Below are positions 1 to 6,560 of a stretch of DNA of 6,732 nucleotides, in pieces. The stretch's first letter is position 1. Each line of letters begins with the position of its first letter. Both the position numbers and the translations under genes were made by a program. The notes below the pieces were generated by a model, which searched no databases, was not told the DNA's origin, and was given only the letters and a program-made list of their open reading frames with translations. Source of the stretch: Candidatus Cloacimonadota bacterium (GTDB lineage Bacteria > Cloacimonadota > Cloacimonadia > Cloacimonadales > WRIO01); NCBI GenBank assembly GCA_023230175.1, contig JALNXV010000201.1, forward strand, positions 1-6,732, written 5' to 3'.

Positions 1-93
1 AAATAACGTTCCATAAATATAGGCGAATGGTATGCTACCGATAAGATAAGTAATAATTAAACTTATACTAATACTCAATAACGGGAATATCAT
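1..93 (-). CDS. plsY: Glycerol-3-phosphate acyltransferase PlsY, N-terminal part (cut by the window edge)
   Basis: PlsY is an integral inner-membrane enzyme that moves an acyl group from acyl-phosphate to glycerol-3-phosphate, giving lysophosphatidic acid, the first step of phospholipid synthesis in most bacteria. Only 31 codons are visible. They encode a short hydrophobic segment (MIFPLLSISISLIIT) followed by YLIGSIPFAYIYG, which matches the conserved first helix and loop of PlsY (consensus YLIGSIPFGY). I start it at the ATG at 93-91 because AAAGGA lies at 101-106, seven bases upstream, and because this gives the usual 15 or so residues before YLIGS. An in-frame TTG at 78-76 is a weaker alternative. 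The start lies 26 bp inside the end of der in another frame, so its translation is probably coupled to der. der-plsY adjacency is common in bacteria. The rest of the gene lies left of the window. Identity rests on one short motif plus context. Confidence 0.85.
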   Translation of the reverse strand, partial: MIFPLLSISISLIITYLIGSIPFAYIYGTLF

Positions 94-1423
94 CTGTTCT
101 TCCTTTAAAGATTAATTTAATTGTGGCTCCTGTAAACTTAAATTCTTCTCTAATCTTATTTCTTAAGAAACGTTTGTAATGTACAGGTATTAATTTAGGC
201 TCATTAGTAAAGAATATAAAGGTAGGAGGATTTGTTTTTTGTTGAGTTACATAATAAATTTTTATATGTTTACCTGTTTTATGGGTAGGTGGATTTTTGA
301 TTATAATTTTCTCAAAAAATCTATTTAGTTCGCCTGTGCTAATTCTTGTATTGCTTTCTTTCCAGACTTGCAATATCATTTCGGGTAGTTTGACTACACG
401 TTGACCGGTTAGGGCTGATATGGTTAAAATTGGAGCATAGTCTAAAAATTGAAATTCGTGTTTTATTCTTTTAGTAAAATCGATAAAAGTTCTGTTATCT
501 TTGTCATGAATGAGGTCCCATTTATTTAAAAGAATAATTATATTTTTAAAATTTCTTTGTGCATAGGAAGCTATTTTTTGGTCTTGGTCAGAAAATTCAG
601 CAGAACTATCCAACACTAAGACAATAATATCGGCTTGATTAATACTTTCAATAGTTCTCATAGAGCTGAAATATTCTACACCATATTTTACTCGATTTTT
701 TTTTCTTAATCCGGCAGTATCGATTAAAACTAATTTTTTATCTTCATAGAGCAATTCTAAATCGACAGAATCTCTTGTAGTTCCCGGAATATCAGAAACA
801 ATAACAGTATTTTCACCAATTAATTTATTGATCAAGGAAGATTTACCTACATTTGGTTTACCGACGATTGCTACTTTAATAAACTCATTAATCCCGGTAT
901 CTTCTTCAACAAAATCTTTACTATCCGGTATCAGTGCAACAACTTCATCAAGAAAGTTACCTACATTTCTACCTGAGACTGCAGCGATACCTACAGGGTC
1001 TCCTAATCCTAATTTCATAAATTCATATAAATCTAATTCATCTTTTTCATTATCTACTTTATTAACAACAAGTAAAATCTTTTCTCTATAAGGAGATAGA
1101 GTTTTAGCAATTTGTTGGTCATATTTAGTGATTCCGGTTTTGACATCACATAAAAAGATGATTAAGTCAGCTTGTTCGATAGCGATTTGAGCTTGTATAA
1201 CCACAGCTTTATCTATTGTCATATCAGAATCAGGAATAATTCCTCCGGTATCAACTACTAAAAAGGAATGACTATTCCATTCTACTGTTTCATATTTTCT
1301 ATCTCTTGTAATACCTTCTTCAAAATCCACAATAGCACTTCTTTTTCTACAAAATCTATTAAACAAGGTAGATTTACCAACATTCGGTCTTCCCACAATA
1401 GCCACGATAGGTTTATGGTTCAT
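68..1423 (-). CDS. der: Ribosome-associated GTPase Der (EngA)
   Basis: Der is an essential cytoplasmic GTPase with two G domains in tandem that helps mature the 50S ribosomal subunit. The 451-residue length is normal. G domain 1 shows GRPNVGKST (11-19), GITRDR (37-42), DTGG (58-61) and NKVD (121-124). G domain 2 shows GKPNVGKSS (188-196), PGTTRD (213-218), DTAG (235-238) followed by LRKK, and NKWD (300-303). The C-terminal KH-like domain, from about 350, contains the conserved HKTGKHIKIYYVTQ and the PPTFIFFTNEP stretch. The first G5 loop reads AVSGRNVG (148-155) rather than the more usual SA-x-HG-x-G form, a small family variation. The ATG at 1423 follows AAAGGA that overlaps the last codons of the upstream ATPase gene, with only 3 bp between the two genes. 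The 3' end overlaps plsY. Identification is secure. Confidence 0.98.
   Translation of the reverse strand: MNHKPIVAIVGRPNVGKSTLFNRFCRKRSAIVDFEEGITRDRKYETVEWNSHSFLVVDTGGIIPDSDMTIDKAVVIQAQIAIEQADLIIFLCDVKTGITKYDQQIAKTLSPYREKILLVVNKVDNEKDELDLYEFMKLGLGDPVGIAAVSGRNVGNFLDEVVALIPDSKDFVEEDTGINEFIKVAIVGKPNVGKSSLINKLIGENTVIVSDIPGTTRDSVDLELLYEDKKLVLIDTAGLRKKNRVKYGVEYFSSMRTIESINQADIIVLVLDSSAEFSDQDQKIASYAQRNFKNIIILLNKWDLIHDKDNRTFIDFTKRIKHEFQFLDYAPILTISALTGQRVVKLPEMILQVWKESNTRISTGELNRFFEKIIIKNPPTHKTGKHIKIYYVTQQKTNPPTFIFFTNEPKLIPVHYKRFLRNKIREEFKFTGATIKLIFKGRTDDIPVIEY
99..106 (-). promoter_or_regulatory. Ribosome binding site of plsY, inside der
   Basis: Read on the minus strand, AAAGGAAG ends eight or fewer bases before the ATG at 93-91. 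It lies within the last codons of der and has the same AAAGGA form as the sites in front of der and the ATPase gene. It decides the plsY start and shows that the der-plsY overlap is used for translation. Confidence 0.7.
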
Positions 1424-1426
1424 TAA

Positions 1427-2185
1427 TTAAATTCCTTTCGAATACAATGTATCCCATGGTTTTTTAAGAAAATATTCTAAAACTATTTTCTTTTTACCCA
1501 TTAGCATTTCCGGAAAATCTATCTTAGTATCTGATATTTTTCCGGTTGAATCTTTATCAAACTGATGTTCGGTTTGCTTATTTTCTAAAACTAAATACTT
1601 ATCAAATAACAGGTTCTCGTTATTAGCAACTTCTTGGATAGTTTTTATACCTTCTGTAACAATTTCTAAAGTGGTAAATTGCATTAAGTTTGTATTGCAG
1701 ATTAGCTCTGTAACCTTAAGTTTTGCTGTAGTTTCCAGCATAGTTTTCATATTAATTATGTCATAATAGTCAGAAGTAAATGGTCGTTTAGTATTAATAA
1801 CAAAATGCATTTCATAACCTCTTTGTTTAATATCATCAGAAAACCTTGCTAAGACTCTACAACCTGCAGGGTCTCCGCCTACATCTAAAAAAACAGCTTT
1901 ACTATAATCATTTATTACACCCTTAATTTTTGGAGATAACATTGGCAAATCAGCATGGCTAAAATGACCTTCGGGAGCCACTACTTCTATACCTTCTTTG
2001 GCAAATTCTTCTCTGACATCTCTTGAACGAAAGTAGGGATTTACTACATCCATATCGACTAAAGATACTAATAAATCTTCTTGTTGCTTATTTGATAATT
2101 TATATTTTTTTGCTAAATTAATCGCATATTCACTTTTTCCGCTTCCGTAAGCACCGATTATAATTATTAATGGATTGATTTTCAT
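1427..2185 (-). CDS. SIMIBI-class P-loop ATPase, MinD/ParA/CobQ-like, function unknown
   Basis: This 252-residue cytoplasmic protein has a Walker A motif GAYGSGKS (11-18), a DMDVVNPYFRSR segment (44-55) where SIMIBI proteins carry the switch I aspartates, and a DVGGDPAG motif (101-108) at the end of a hydrophobic strand, which serves as Walker B/switch II. Possible base-contacting asparagines lie in FVINTKRP (128-135) and ICNTNL (162-167). There is no signal peptide or membrane segment. The Walker A lacks the second signature lysine of the KGGxGKT type found in MinD and ParA. I recall similar proteins annotated only as CobQ/CobB/MinD/ParA nucleotide-binding proteins, some near 2-oxoacid:ferredoxin oxidoreductase genes, but no such neighbour is visible here. 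The ATG at 2185 is supported by AAAGGAGA six bases upstream. It ends 3 bp before der, which suggests co-expression. Family placement is good; the biological role cannot be told. Confidence 0.85.
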   Translation of the reverse strand: MKINPLIIIIGAYGSGKSEYAINLAKKYKLSNKQQEDLLVSLVDMDVVNPYFRSRDVREEFAKEGIEVVAPEGHFSHADLPMLSPKIKGVINDYSKAVFLDVGGDPAGCRVLARFSDDIKQRGYEMHFVINTKRPFTSDYYDIINMKTMLETTAKLKVTELICNTNLMQFTTLEIVTEGIKTIQEVANNENLLFDKYLVLENKQTEHQFDKDSTGKISDTKIDFPEMLMGKKKIVLEYFLKKPWDTLYSKGI

Positions 2186-2266
2186 TAAAAATCTCCTTTC
2201 AAAACCATTTTTTTAAATTATTAAAATTTGTTAAGTCTTTTTTTATAACTTTTTAAAAATTGTTTG

Positions 2267-2279
2267 TTTATCAGATAAA
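2267..2279. repeat. Small palindrome in the mgtE/ATPase gap
   Basis: TTTATC-A-GATAAA is a perfect 6-bp inverted repeat around one base, about 80 bp upstream of the ATPase start and downstream of the possible -10 box at 2314-2319. It could be an operator-like site or part of a leader RNA. In such A+T-rich DNA it could also arise by chance. No T-tract follows it in the minus direction, so it is not a terminator. Confidence 0.25.
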
Positions 2280-2313
2280 TACCAAAATCCTAAAAATACT
2301 TTTCTTAACAAAT

Positions 2314-2319
2314 ATTATA
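2314..2319 (-). promoter_or_regulatory. Possible -10 box for the ATPase-der-plsY operon
   Basis: The 169-bp gap 2186-2354 is the largest in the leftward block. Read on the minus strand it contains an exact TATAAT within CTATAATATT. No good -35 hexamer lies 16-18 bp upstream (only CTAACT or similar) and there is no extended -10 TG. A start of transcription here would give a leader of about 120 nt. I found no intrinsic terminator for mgtE in this gap, so read-through from mgtE into the ATPase gene is also possible. Confidence 0.35.
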
Positions 2320-2354
2320 GTAAACTTATGTATTGTAGTTAGTTATCTTATTGA

Positions 2355-3689
2355 TTAAATATCTAAGAATGTATTTGAAAGAGTAAAAAATAATATTAAA
2401 GACATTGCATCTACAAGAGTTGTTATTAAAGGACTTGCCATAATTGCCGGGTCTAATTTTACTTTTTTTGCAAAAATCGGCAATAAGCATCCTAAAATTT
2501 TAGCCAATACAACTGTAGCAAAAAGACTAAAACATACGATGATTGTTATCGGTAAACCGGCTTTATCAAAAATTAATATCCTAAAAAAATTAACAAAGGC
2601 TAAGATAAAACCTACCAATAAACTAACTCTAAACTCTTTCCATAAAACCTTATAAAAATCAGTAAATTGTATCTCTCCTAAGGCAATACTTCTGATAACC
2701 ATTGTAGATGACTGAGACCCTGCATTTCCTCCTGTATCCATAAGCATAGGGATAAAAGAAGCTAAAATGACAACTGACTGCAAAACATTCTCATATCTCC
2801 TGATGATTGCTCCGGTAAAAGTAGCAGAAATCATCAGCACTAACAACCAGATAATTCTATTTTTAGCAAGCATAAGTATCGGGGTCTTTATATATTCTTC
2901 TTCTGAGGGGGTCATAGCAGCCATAATTTGAAAGTCTTCTGTATTTTCTTGTTCGATAATATCAACAATATCATCAATGGTAATGATACCTACTAAGCAA
3001 TTTTCTTTATCGACAACCGGCATAGAAGTATAATCATATTTTTTAAATAACTCAGCTATTTCTTCTTGATCATCAAAAGTATTTACTTTGACAATATCTG
3101 TATTCATTATGTCTTCTATTAGCGATTCATCATCACTTAATATAAGTTTTCTGATGGATACAGTGCCTTCTAATTTTCTAAATTTATTAGTCACGTAGCA
3201 ATTATTAATAGTTTCTTTATCTACTCCGTATTTTTTGATATAAGAGATAGCTTCAAATACTGTCATTTCTTTTTTTAAGTCCACTAACTCTGTTGTCATC
3301 AAGCTTCCGGCTGAATTTTCCGGATATGTTAAAAAAAGATTGATTGTTTTTCTGGTCACATCATCGGCATTTTTTAATACTTTATTCACAACATTAGACG
3401 GCATTTCCTCAATTAAATCTACTGTATCATCGATAAATAATTCTTCAATAATATTTTTTATTTCTTTATCTGATATACTTTCTATGATAAATTGTTGATT
3501 ATCTCTCGAAAGATAAGAAAAAACCTCTGCCGCTTTTTCTTTATTAAGCAACCTAAATACTATTATGACTTGGTCTTTATTAAGTAACTCAAATAATTCC
3601 GCAATATCAACTACATTTATCTTTTCAATGACAGATTTTAGTTCTTTGAATCTGCTTTCTTGAATCAAAGCCATAATAGTATTTTTCAT
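2355..3689 (-). CDS. mgtE: Magnesium transporter MgtE
   Basis: MgtE is a homodimeric inner-membrane Mg2+ channel whose cytosolic domains sense Mg2+ and close the pore. At 444 residues the protein is full length. The order is an acidic helical N domain (about 1-125), a CBS pair (about 128-190, starting AGSLMTTE, and 194-250, with TSMPVVD and LVGIITIDDIVDII), a connecting helix, and a membrane domain of about five helices from 275 to the end. The membrane domain carries the diagnostic MDTGGNAGSQS (317-327). The DPAIMASPLITTLVDA region includes Asp427, which corresponds by position to the ion-selectivity aspartate of the Thermus protein. The ATG at 3689 has GGAG five bases upstream. The gene lies 29 bp downstream of wlbA on the same strand, leaving no room for an Mg2+-sensing leader of its own, so it is probably transcribed with wlbA although the functions seem unrelated. 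Identification is secure. Confidence 0.97.
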   Translation of the reverse strand: MKNTIMALIQESRFKELKSVIEKINVVDIAELFELLNKDQVIIVFRLLNKEKAAEVFSYLSRDNQQFIIESISDKEIKNIIEELFIDDTVDLIEEMPSNVVNKVLKNADDVTRKTINLFLTYPENSAGSLMTTELVDLKKEMTVFEAISYIKKYGVDKETINNCYVTNKFRKLEGTVSIRKLILSDDESLIEDIMNTDIVKVNTFDDQEEIAELFKKYDYTSMPVVDKENCLVGIITIDDIVDIIEQENTEDFQIMAAMTPSEEEYIKTPILMLAKNRIIWLLVLMISATFTGAIIRRYENVLQSVVILASFIPMLMDTGGNAGSQSSTMVIRSIALGEIQFTDFYKVLWKEFRVSLLVGFILAFVNFFRILIFDKAGLPITIIVCFSLFATVVLAKILGCLLPIFAKKVKLDPAIMASPLITTLVDAMSLILFFTLSNTFLDI

Positions 3690-3718
3690 AAAAACTCCGA
3701 AATTAATTATTTACAGTA

Positions 3719-4780
3719 TCAATGACCTAATTTACATTTCTTTGGTTGAAACCTTAAATTAACTTCTTGATTAGTCTCAATAGATTCATAAATGGCATTG
3801 ATTAATTCTAATGATTTTCTTCCTTCTAAACCATCTACTAAGGCCTTTGTATTATTAATCACTGAATCACAAACATCTTGTAAATACTTAACGTGACCAA
3901 AGCCATATACATTTGGAGGAGTCTCTTTAAATTTGCTTAATATCTCGTTATCTTCGATTGAATTATCTATAAAATTCCAAGTCTGCATTTCGTTTACAGC
4001 AAATCCTCCAATGACAACAGTCCCTTTTTCCCCAAGGATTGACAATGAACCCTCTAAATCCTTTGGACGTGTTGCTGTAGTAGCTTCAACTATACCGATT
4101 GCTCCATTTTTAAAACTAATTACGGCTACGCCTGTATCTTCTGTTTCGATATCGACTAAATAAGTTTTACTCTTAGCAAACACAGAAATAGGTTCACCCA
4201 ACATCCATTCCAATAAATCTATGTGATGAGAAGCCTGATTTGTAAACACTCCTCCGTCTAAAGACCAAGTTCCTCGCCATTTATCTTGATTATAATATTC
4301 TTGAGTTCTGCACCATCTTACTCTGACAGTACCCATATTTATTTTGCCAAATCTTCCTTTTTCTAAAGCTTCACGTAATTTTATTACCGGTAAATTATAG
4401 CGATTTTGCTTAACTACAAATAATTTTTTATTATATAAATCGCAGGTTTCAATCATTTTATCAGCGTCTTCTAAAGTCAAAGCCATTGGCTTTTCTACTA
4501 CAATATGTGTCTTATATTTCTGAACTATATCAATAGAATGTTTGGCATGATTACCACTTTCGGTTAAAATACACACTATATCAACTTGTTCTTTAGTCAA
4601 CATCTCATCATAAGAAGTATAATAATTAACCTGATATTTCATACCTGCTTGCTTGGCTTTGTCTAAATTTATGTCACAAACAGCTACTAATATCGCATTT
4701 GAAATATTACCTTTTAATGCCTCAGCGTGTTTTTTTAATATCCTGCCACAACCAACTAAAGCAAATCTTAACTTTTCCAT
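3719..4780 (-). CDS. wlbA: Gfo/Idh/MocA oxidoreductase, WlbA-like UDP-N-acetylglucosaminuronate 3-dehydrogenase
   Basis: The predicted reaction is NAD+-dependent oxidation of the sugar C3 hydroxyl of UDP-GlcNAcA to a 3-keto sugar, in the cytoplasm. The N-terminal Rossmann fold shows ALVGCGRI (7-14) and the acidic residue of VCDI (34-37). The family lysine is in EKPM (96-99, Lys97), and the catalytic-site histidine is probably His185 in NQASHHIDLLEW (181-192). Features I associate with WlbA/WbpB rather than generic family members are VVKQNRYN (122-129), GRFGK, the VRW-x-R-x-QEYY-x-Q-x-KWRGTW block (153-172), EDTGVAV and DLEGSLSILGEKGTV. At 353 residues the length is typical. The ATG at 4780 has AAGGAG five bases upstream. 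It is divergent from an acetyltransferase and an aminotransferase that would supply the next two steps, which supports this substrate over others in the family. Family membership is certain; the exact substrate is inferred. Confidence 0.88.
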   Translation of the reverse strand: MEKLRFALVGCGRILKKHAEALKGNISNAILVAVCDINLDKAKQAGMKYQVNYYTSYDEMLTKEQVDIVCILTESGNHAKHSIDIVQKYKTHIVVEKPMALTLEDADKMIETCDLYNKKLFVVKQNRYNLPVIKLREALEKGRFGKINMGTVRVRWCRTQEYYNQDKWRGTWSLDGGVFTNQASHHIDLLEWMLGEPISVFAKSKTYLVDIETEDTGVAVISFKNGAIGIVEATTATRPKDLEGSLSILGEKGTVVIGGFAVNEMQTWNFIDNSIEDNEILSKFKETPPNVYGFGHVKYLQDVCDSVINNTKALVDGLEGRKSLELINAIYESIETNQEVNLRFQPKKCKLGH

Positions 4781-4804
4781 ATTTACTCCTTCATATAAAA
4801 ATTA

Positions 4805-4833
4805 TTGACTAATTTAATTACTTTTTATATTAT
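4805..4833 (+). promoter_or_regulatory. Sigma-70-type promoter for the wlbB-wlbC operon
   Basis: TTGACT (4805-4810) and TATTAT (4828-4833) are separated by exactly 17 bp, each matching five of six consensus bases. Transcription would start near 4840, giving a leader of about 20 nt before the wlbB ATG with its GAGG ribosome binding site at 4852-4855. The 80-bp gap must also hold the leftward wlbA promoter, for which I see no clear hexamer pair. Confidence 0.7.
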
Positions 4834-4860
4834 GAATCTAATCATTAAAGTGAGGATATT

Positions 4861-5331
4861 ATGAACATTACTATTTTAGAATCAGATATAATTAATGTAC
4901 ATTTTGCAGAAGGTGTAAAAATTGTCAAGCCGGTTAATTTATATTCTTGTAAAATTGGCAAAAATTGCTTTATCGGCCCCTTTGTCGAAATCCAAAAAAA
5001 TGTTGTCATTGGAGAAAATACTAAAATCCAATCACATAGCTTTATTTGTGAACTTGTCTCTATTGGCGATAATTGTTTCATTGGACATGGAGTTATGTTT
5101 ATCAATGATAAATTTTCTACCGGTGCTCCGGCTCAAGGAGATAAAACTCTTTGGAGTAAAACTAATATCGGAAACAACGTAAGTATCGGTTCTAATGCTA
5201 CTATTTTACCGGTTAATATATGCGATAATGTCGTCATCGGAGCTGGTGCCGTCGTGACTAAAAATATTACTAAACCGGGTATATACGTAGGTAATCCCGC
5301 TAAAAAACTCATTAAAGGAGAATCCGAATGA
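4861..5331 (+). CDS. wlbB: Hexapeptide-repeat N-acetyltransferase, WlbB/WbpD-like
   Basis: This 156-residue protein has the left-handed beta-helix pattern of repeated [IV]G-x-x-x-x turns: KIGKNCFIGPF (31-41), VVIGENTKI (48-56), SIGDNCFIGHG (67-77), NIGNNVSIGSN (102-112) and NVVIGAGAVV (123-132), ending in the family's GNPAKK (144-149). A loop of about 20 residues (80-100, FINDKF to DKTLW) interrupts the helix, as in acetyltransferases that act on 3-amino nucleotide sugars (WlbB/WbpD, QdtC, FdtC). The likely reaction is transfer of acetyl from acetyl-CoA to the 3-amino group made by the neighbouring aminotransferase. It is shorter than the roughly 190 residues I associate with WbpD, so a QdtC/FdtC-type role on a dTDP-sugar cannot be excluded. 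No amino-terminal signal is seen. The start is set by GAGG at 4852-4855. Its TGA overlaps the next ATG. The fold is secure; the substrate comes from context. Confidence 0.82.
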   Translation: MNITILESDIINVHFAEGVKIVKPVNLYSCKIGKNCFIGPFVEIQKNVVIGENTKIQSHSFICELVSIGDNCFIGHGVMFINDKFSTGAPAQGDKTLWSKTNIGNNVSIGSNATILPVNICDNVVIGAGAVVTKNITKPGIYVGNPAKKLIKGESE

Positions 5332-6437
5332 ACATCCCTTTTATAGACTTAAAGGCACAAATCAAATCAATCAGAAACGAAATCGATGAAGTTATTAATC
5401 AAGTTATTGATAATACAGATTTTATAAATGGAAAATTCAATAAAATCTTCTGTGAAAACTTCGCCAAATTCATTGACGTAAAACACTGCATCGGTGTCGG
5501 AAACGGTACTGACGGACTCGAAATTGCTCTAACTGCCTTAGGAATTAAACCTAATGATGAAGTTATTGTCCCGGCAAACTCCTTCATTGCTACCTCTGAA
5601 GCTGTTTCTAATGTCGGAGCAAAAGTTGTCTTTGTTGACTGCTTTGAAAATTTATACACCATAAATACTGACTTAATAGAAAAAAAAATTACATCTAATA
5701 CAAAAGCCATTATCCCTGTTCATTTGCACGGACAACCGGCTAAAATGGACGAAATTATCGCTATTGCCAAAAAATATAAGCTCTATATAGTTGAGGATTG
5801 TGCCCAAGCTCATGGGGCTAAATATAAAAATAAAAACATCGGCACTCTCGGAGATATGGCAGTCTTTAGCTTCTATCCAGGTAAAAATCTCGGAGCCTTC
5901 GGCGATGGCGGAGCTATTGTTACCAATAACGATAAACTTGCCCTCAAGGCTCAAATGATAGCTAATCACGGTAGAACAGATAAATATAACCATCAATTTG
6001 AAGGTAAAAATTCTCGACTTGATAACCTACAAGCTGCAATCTTAAATACCAAACTTAAGCATCTTAATGAGTGGAATTATAAACGACAAACCTGTGCAAA
6101 CCACTATAAAACTCTTCTTAAAGACATCCCACAAATCAAACTTCCGGGTCTTATAGATAATATATCTCACGTTTATCATCTTTTTGTTATTAGGGCAGTT
6201 AATAGAGATAACTTAATAAAATTTCTTAAAGATAATGGTATATCAACAGGGATTCATTACCCTATAGGTTTACCTTTTTTAGAAGCTTATTCATATCTTA
6301 ATCATAAAAATAAAGACTTCCCTATTACATATCAATACCAAACTGAAATTCTTAGCCTACCTATCTATCCGGAACTTGAAAAACACAAAATTCAATACAT
6401 AGTTGATAATATAAAAGAATTTTATAAACACAATTAA
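5328..6437 (+). CDS. wlbC: DegT/DnrJ/EryC1/StrS-family PLP aminotransferase, WlbC/WbpE-like
   Basis: This is a cytoplasmic PLP enzyme of 369 residues, normal for the family. It is expected to aminate a 3-keto nucleotide sugar with glutamate as amino donor. Visible features are the N-terminal IPFIDLKAQ (3-11), the GNGTDGLE phosphate-binding turn (58-65), VPANSFIAT (81-89), HLHGQP (132-137), EDCAQAHGA (156-164) with Asp157 and Gln160 to contact PLP, and FSFYPGKNLGAFGDGG (180-195) with Lys186 as the Schiff-base lysine. SRLDNLQAAIL and GISTGIHYP follow in the C-terminal half. The ATG overlaps the wlbB stop as ATGA, with AAAGGAG at 5314-5320 seven bases upstream, so the two genes are translationally coupled. 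With wlbA next door the best substrate is UDP-2-acetamido-3-keto-glucuronate. Related enzymes making Quip3NAc or Fucp3NAc sugars are alternatives, but those pathways use a ketoisomerase, not a dehydrogenase. Class is certain and the specific role is inferred. Confidence 0.85.
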   Translation: MNIPFIDLKAQIKSIRNEIDEVINQVIDNTDFINGKFNKIFCENFAKFIDVKHCIGVGNGTDGLEIALTALGIKPNDEVIVPANSFIATSEAVSNVGAKVVFVDCFENLYTINTDLIEKKITSNTKAIIPVHLHGQPAKMDEIIAIAKKYKLYIVEDCAQAHGAKYKNKNIGTLGDMAVFSFYPGKNLGAFGDGGAIVTNNDKLALKAQMIANHGRTDKYNHQFEGKNSRLDNLQAAILNTKLKHLNEWNYKRQTCANHYKTLLKDIPQIKLPGLIDNISHVYHLFVIRAVNRDNLIKFLKDNGISTGIHYPIGLPFLEAYSYLNHKNKDFPITYQYQTEILSLPIYPELEKHKIQYIVDNIKEFYKHN

Positions 6438-6453
6438 GCATCTATTTTATAAC

Positions 6454-6522
6454 TTAGCTACAGGAGACCTACAGGAAGAAAAAAAATTTCCTGTAGCTCC
6501 CCTGTACCTTACCTGTAGCTAA
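6454..6522. repeat. Interrupted inverted repeat built of five CTACAGG heptamers on an 11-bp period
   Basis: The outer arms TTAGCTACAGG (6454-6464) and CCTGTAGCTAA (6512-6522) are perfect complements of 11 bp. The inner arms CTACAGGAA (6469-6477) and TTCCTGTAG (6488-6496) pair over 9 bp around an A-rich loop. The heptamers start at 6458 and 6469 in one orientation and at 6490, 6501 and 6512 in the other, each 11 bp apart with 4-bp spacers. The middle right copy is CCTGTAC, with one changed base, and has no left partner. It begins 17 bp after the wlbC stop, so in RNA it would form a 3' hairpin, but no U-tract follows on either strand. It may therefore stabilise the 3' end, or be a REP- or MITE-like element. 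It is not a standard terminator. Confidence 0.85.
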
Positions 6523-6560
6523 CCGGACTTGACTTGCACTTAAGCCGGACTTGACTTGCA
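6523..6560. repeat. 16-bp direct repeat, two copies
   Basis: CCGGACTTGACTTGCA occurs at 6523-6538 and, identically, at 6545-6560, separated by CTTAAG, which is itself a palindrome. The second copy runs into GCAAG, giving CTTGC-A-GCAAG (6555-6565). The first copy starts directly where the preceding inverted repeat ends. No coding frame explains it. The role is unknown; it may be part of a larger dispersed repeat. Confidence 0.85.

Noticed and set aside
76..78. TTG as the plsY start
   Set aside because: The in-frame ATG at 93-91 has AAAGGA seven bases upstream and gives a better-sized first hydrophobic segment. The TTG has no comparable site.
828..1091. Open frame on the plus strand opposite der
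   Set aside because: It lies entirely antisense to the well-conserved der G domains, has no recognisable motif and is low in complexity (rich in S, T and L). It is a shadow.
3933..4163. Open frame on the plus strand opposite wlbA
   Set aside because: It is antisense to the conserved C-terminal half of wlbA, with no family signature or plausible ribosome site noted.
4845..5182. Overlapping open frames on both strands within wlbB
   Set aside because: The hexapeptide-repeat frame 4861-5331 explains this DNA. The other frames show no domain pattern and compete with a gene that has a promoter and ribosome site.
5399..5996. Two minus-strand open frames opposite wlbC
   Set aside because: Both are antisense to the PLP-binding core of the aminotransferase, and neither has recognisable protein features.
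6454..6522. Intrinsic terminator for wlbC
   Set aside because: The hairpin is strong, but the outer arm is followed by CCGGACTTG, not a T-run, and on the minus strand by AGTTATAAAA, also without a T-run.
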